From Membranipora membranacea (lineage: Eukaryota > Bryozoa > Gymnolaemata > Cheilostomatida > Membraniporidae), in the NCBI GenBank assembly GCA_914767715.1, contig OU612073.1:5952001-6016000 (forward strand): DNA of 64,000 nucleotides, given 5' to 3'. The position numbers were made by a program, and so were the translations under genes. Under the pieces are notes generated by a model. The model worked only from the letters and a program-made list of their open reading frames with translations, was not told the DNA's origin and made no database searches. Below, piece by piece: positions 60,701 to 64,000 of the stretch (position 1 is the stretch's first letter; each line of letters opens with the position of its first letter).

Positions 60701-63700
60701 AGCAAATGCTGGAAGCTTTCGTTAGCGACCCAGAGACTTGTCTAACTGATCTAAACAACATCTGTGAGAACGGGTATGCTACTCTCATTCATCAGTGAAA
60801 CTCCGCATAATGCCAATACATATGTGTAAATTTATATATATATACCTTTATTGGCAATGGCAACCCAAGTCATCTCAATAGATATGTTTTGCACTCAGCA
60901 TTATATACATTATGTACATTACAAATATAAATAAAAATACATTAAAAATATTAATTATTATATCTTAAGATTAGCGGGCAGTATTTTATGCCATTGTCAT
61001 TGATAATTGTTTATTATTTTCAGGGTCGATGCAGAGTGGGCGTGTCTATCTCTGGATAACCTAGTTAGATATCTACCTGCGGCTGGTGTGCATAGTCTGA
61101 AAACACTAACCGATAACTGTCTATCCTCCTACGAGACTCTTTCTCAGGCTAGCTTGTCTTCTATGAACACAGCTGTCTACCTGTTACCTCCTGAGCACTC
61201 GGCGGAGTTTATGGATCTGGTAGCTGCTAGATTGGTCTCCCTAGACAGTGGTAAGTTTTGATATGATTCATGGATGAGTGGTAAAGTACGCAGAATGACT
61301 ATTTGTGAAGAAATTACATCAGTGTATAACTTTGTGGCAGTAATTGGATCTAGCTTGAATTCTGGAAGCTTTTAGTTATGCATTGACTGACGTCCTAGCA
61401 ACAACCTTTATAAACTCAGGCAAGCTACTTGGCAAATGCGGGGTCGGGGTCGGCTGTAGCATTACTGAACTTTTGGACCGATCAAAGATGAGAAATTTTC
61501 CAGCAATCATACATGAATAGCCATATGCTTGCTTGTTCATGCTCAGTTATGTTCCCCTCATCCATGAATATATATAAGTGGTGGTTAGTATTCAGTCATG
61601 GGGAAAGGGAGAAGCAACAGTTGGTAGCCTCAGAGTTATTTTATTGCAATGAAATGAAGGGGGCATCATGCATGTACCTATCAATGGGTTATACCAGGAT
61701 TTCTGGTCTATGACTCCTGCGTTCAATAAACAATAATGCAATGTCGAATCATGATTTCGGAGTTATCTCCCTAAACAGCAGAACACTTTCTATCCATTTG
61801 AATATACATATCAATATAAATGATGTAAATGGTATGTACATTCATTGTCATGTCATTTATATCGTTCCTGAGAATTTACCGATGGAAGACAAGCACACCA
61901 TGTCAACAAAGGCAAGCACACCATGTCAACTTTTTGACACACAATTTTATGTTATGTAGATGAGGCTAGTGAGATGTCTTTGAGATTTGTGACATGTATA
62001 ATCCACCTGTCATATGTCACTCTGATGAAGATAGGGAGACATGGCATGAATGAGCTGGTGGTTCGCGGTATCCTTGATCACATCATTGAGATGAAGACAA
62101 AATACCCGCAACAGCTCATATGTGAAAAGTAAGTGGTAAACTGCCCTACTAGCCGAGCGGATATATAAGCTATATTACCCTTTCACACATATTATTGGTT
62201 TAATTTCACAGAATACCTTGGTATCTCTCAATCTTTTTCAATAATTCATCAACCAGTGTGTAGGCTCAACAATAATTTTATGATTTCGCATAGATAGCAC
62301 ACTGATAAGTATAGTTGTTGCTACAAATACAGTGAGCCCCATTGCTCATCCGCAGCAGTGTCTATTGGACATTCTTTATGCCGAACTTATTACCTTTTCT
62401 CCACCCTTCTCCTTTCGTAACCCTACACTATCAGGCATTCCCACTATCACAGCAATGATCACAGTGTAGTAGGTAGTAGCTCAATTGTTTAAAGCACCGA
62501 ACCTGTAGCACGCAATAGGTCCTGAGTTAGAATCTGCTTCAGTCTACTGACTACTGGGCTCTGGGCACCAAATATGCTCCGACCTGCCTGCAAAGTGAGA
62601 GAAACTTGGAGCAAAATATGAGGGCCACTCACATTTTCACTTTCATTTCTCAGTCTTTGCACTGAGACAGTTCCGGCTGATTTTAACCAACACTCTCCTC
62701 TTGTAGATACCCATACATGAAGGAGGTGGACACTGATAGGTTAGAGTATAATGTAACGGCGATGAGATTCTTTGCACACCTGATGAGAACATGTCCTGAT
62801 ATACTGTCAGGTGAACAATGGGACTTTATACTCCTAACTCTGGACGGCTGGGTGGGAGACGAGAAATGTGTAAGCTTTACGTGTATATATATATATAATA
62901 TGTTTATTATTTATATTATGTATATTGTGTGTATTATATATATTATGTATGTATTTGGATCATTTGCAACAGACTTTATCAGAGCTTATCCGAAACCAGT
63001 GATCAGAGGCGCCATTCAACTAAAATTGGCAGTGCTATTTCATCTTCACTAAAAATATTTTGGCCTTTAAATAAGGCGAATGTTTGCCAAAAGGTACACT
63101 TATGATGTTGATAATTCCATCAATGAGTGAGTGATTTGGGAAGGGCACTCAGTCGCAATCATCAAGGAGCGGTCTGTGATTTTGGCATTTGGAATGTGAA
63201 TGTACAAGTATTTCAGCCACTGAAATGAGCACTTGGTTTAGTGACGAGTTGGTAGTTTAGACTCAGAAATATCCAAAGAACATTAGCTAAGGCACTGCAG
63301 CAAGTACTTCCGATAAGATGTTGTGTAACTTAGATGTGTTTTCTGTATTATTTCCCAGATTTTACCGTGTGAGCCTCAGTTAAGATGTTGTGTAATTTTG
63401 ATGTTTTTACCTTTATCTTAGATTTTACCGAGCGAGCTGGACAGTTACTCTCACCAGTTATACGCCTCTAATGTTGGAGCCCTTCTTACTACGGCTGGAA
63501 CTCTGATGAAGACAACAGTCACCAAAAATCCTGGGCTTTTCCCTAAGGATTTCCTAGCTGAATGGGTGGAGTTACACGCCCTCAACATCTACAACCACCT
63601 AATACCTTACTATGTCAACCTAGCTAGTAAGTCGCAATCAAACTTGAGTGCCAAAAATGTATGAGAGTTACTTGTGATAATATCATTAGGGGTAGACAAA

Positions 63701-64000
63701 AACCCTGCCATGTGAATAGAAGGTGCATAATAATGTGGCTATTCATATTTAAATGTCTTATTTTTTTGCACACAGTGCAGGTCTTGTTCCATAAACCTCA
63801 CATCATCATCCTTATTTTACGATAAATATTCTGGTTTTCTTTGACATGACAAGTACCAATGTGGCAAGTGCCAATAATATGACAGTCAGTTGCAGTAGTA
63901 TCATTTTAGGTAGACAAAAAACAAGCCAAATAAGGAGAAGGGCATTATAATGTGGCTCTTACAAATATAGCAACATTCAATTGAAATTCTTATTTCTCTT
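48716..64000 (+). CDS. LTN1: Listerin E3 ubiquitin ligase, N-terminal ~1,263 residues; C-terminal RING off right edge
   Basis: Twenty-three exons join in frame: 48716-48763, 50350-50556, 50985-51083, 51356-51455, 51769-51955, 52555-52735, 53034-53207, 53908-54098, 54428-54569, 54882-55012, 55500-55601, 55971-56074, 56438-56561, 56940-57159, 57556-57781, 58230-58421, 59017-59258, 59904-60054, 60569-60773, 61024-61250, 61960-62128, 62707-62869 and 63422-63626. The start MGGKKKEAQRTKGNVK, then SGRAAQLLE, GFVGFDSLSGDLGYVPA and ELRMVMKRLTKKDAVTKLK are hallmarks of the listerin N-terminal domain. DHDRRVREAAQEALKQ and SDPIVCP-like NETDPVVCPSVWESAL follow. The rest is helical HEAT/ARM-type repeats. 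Listerin ubiquitinates nascent chains stalled on 60S ribosomes, together with NEMF. Roughly 450-500 residues, including the RWD-like and RING domains, lie beyond the window. Exon 3 uses an unusual GAAG acceptor. Confidence 0.95.
53223..53311. mobile_element. Short fold-back element (GTCATGCGGCCA family), copy B
   Basis: CTGTCACTCGGCCACAGG pairs imperfectly with the CCATCGCCGCGTGACA end, across a centre TTTTTGGGACCCAAAAAATC. It matches the copy in TSG101 intron 2. It starts about 15 bases after the exon 7 donor of LTN1. Confidence 0.55.
58501..58638. repeat. 21-bp minisatellite in LTN1 intron 16, six full copies
   Basis: The unit ACTAGTTGTGATTGTGATGTG repeats exactly, at 58501, 58522, 58543, 58564, 58585 and 58606, with a partial copy at 58627. 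All full copies are identical, so the array is young. It starts about 80 bases after the exon 16 donor. Confidence 0.95.
60351..60533. mobile_element. Near-perfect 180-bp palindrome (fold-back element) in LTN1 intron 18
   Basis: The left arm runs GGAGTCC...CATCCTGGAGGGTC, ATTAAAAACAGCC, GCAATCGGACCACTTAC. The right arm gives the inverse in full: GTAAGTGGTCCGATTGC, GGCTGTTTTTAAT, GACCCTCCAGGATG...GGACTCC. Arms are about 75-80 bases, with only a few mismatches, around a ~25-base loop. ACAT and ATGT lie at the outer ends. No coding capacity. Confidence 0.85.
62466..62640 (+). mobile_element. Degenerate tRNA-derived SINE in LTN1 intron 21
   Basis: TAGTAGCTCAATTGTTTAAAG resembles a tRNA A-box/D-arm. 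GGTCCTGAGTTAGAATC about 30 bases later resembles a worn B box. The spacing fits a tRNA head; the remainder is a non-tRNA body without a clear end. Confidence 0.4.
63313..63445 (+). repeat. Duplicated 3' splice site before LTN1 exon 23
   Basis: GATGTTGTGTAA...CAG|ATTTTACCG occurs twice in tandem, about 65 bases apart (acceptors after 63358 and 63421). Only the second continues as listerin (ILPSELDSYSHQ). The first would read ILPCEPQLRCCV and then reach a stop just before the true exon. Confidence 0.75.

Overview
The window is nuclear DNA from an invertebrate animal. It is AT-rich and intron-dense, with GT-AG introns, AATAAA signals, a LINE remnant, tRNA-derived SINEs and fold-back (MITE-like) elements. 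A lophotrochozoan is the best guess, because the neuropeptide precursor at 20.2-24.8 kb looks like the pedal peptide/orcokinin family of molluscs and annelids. The species is not identifiable from sequence alone. Exon boundaries below were assembled by hand from splice sites and reading phase. Every junction given within the six spliced gene models keeps the frame.

Left part (1-19 kb): a minus-strand gene (exons 4695 down to 134, running off the left edge) encodes a secreted or receptor-type ectodomain with two somatomedin-B-like modules, repeated CxxC(N/W) blocks and a tandemly duplicated 78-nt cassette exon. After about 4.4 kb of apparently empty DNA comes a nine-exon plus-strand gene (9211-18852). 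It encodes a 776-residue single-pass membrane protein with a Thr-rich mucin-like stalk and a tail carrying five YxxP sites, an SH3-type proline motif and an ITAM-like pair of tyrosine motifs.

Middle part (20-38 kb): a four-exon neuropeptide precursor (20203-24769) holds fifteen peptide copies separated by Lys-Arg. A nine-exon secreted copper monooxygenase of the DBH-like/MOXD type follows (26132-32304), with all copper ligands present. Then come a repeat-rich spacer, a probably broken multi-pass membrane protein gene (35225-36784) and a 5'-truncated LINE reverse-transcriptase fragment on the minus strand (about 36797-37690).

Right part (39-64 kb): two conserved ubiquitin-pathway genes stand head to head across a 1.75-kb shared upstream region with three CCAAT boxes. 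TSG101 (minus, 39094-46967, 12 exons, 495 aa) is the ESCRT-I subunit that binds ubiquitinated cargo. LTN1/listerin (plus, 48716 to beyond 64000, 23 exons visible) is the ribosome-quality-control E3 ligase, and its C-terminal RING lies outside the window. TSG101 introns hold at least four related fold-back elements. LTN1 introns hold a 21-bp minisatellite, a long palindrome and a duplicated splice acceptor.

The most novel material is the mucin-like ITAM/YxxP receptor, the neuropeptide precursor and the modular SMB ectodomain gene.
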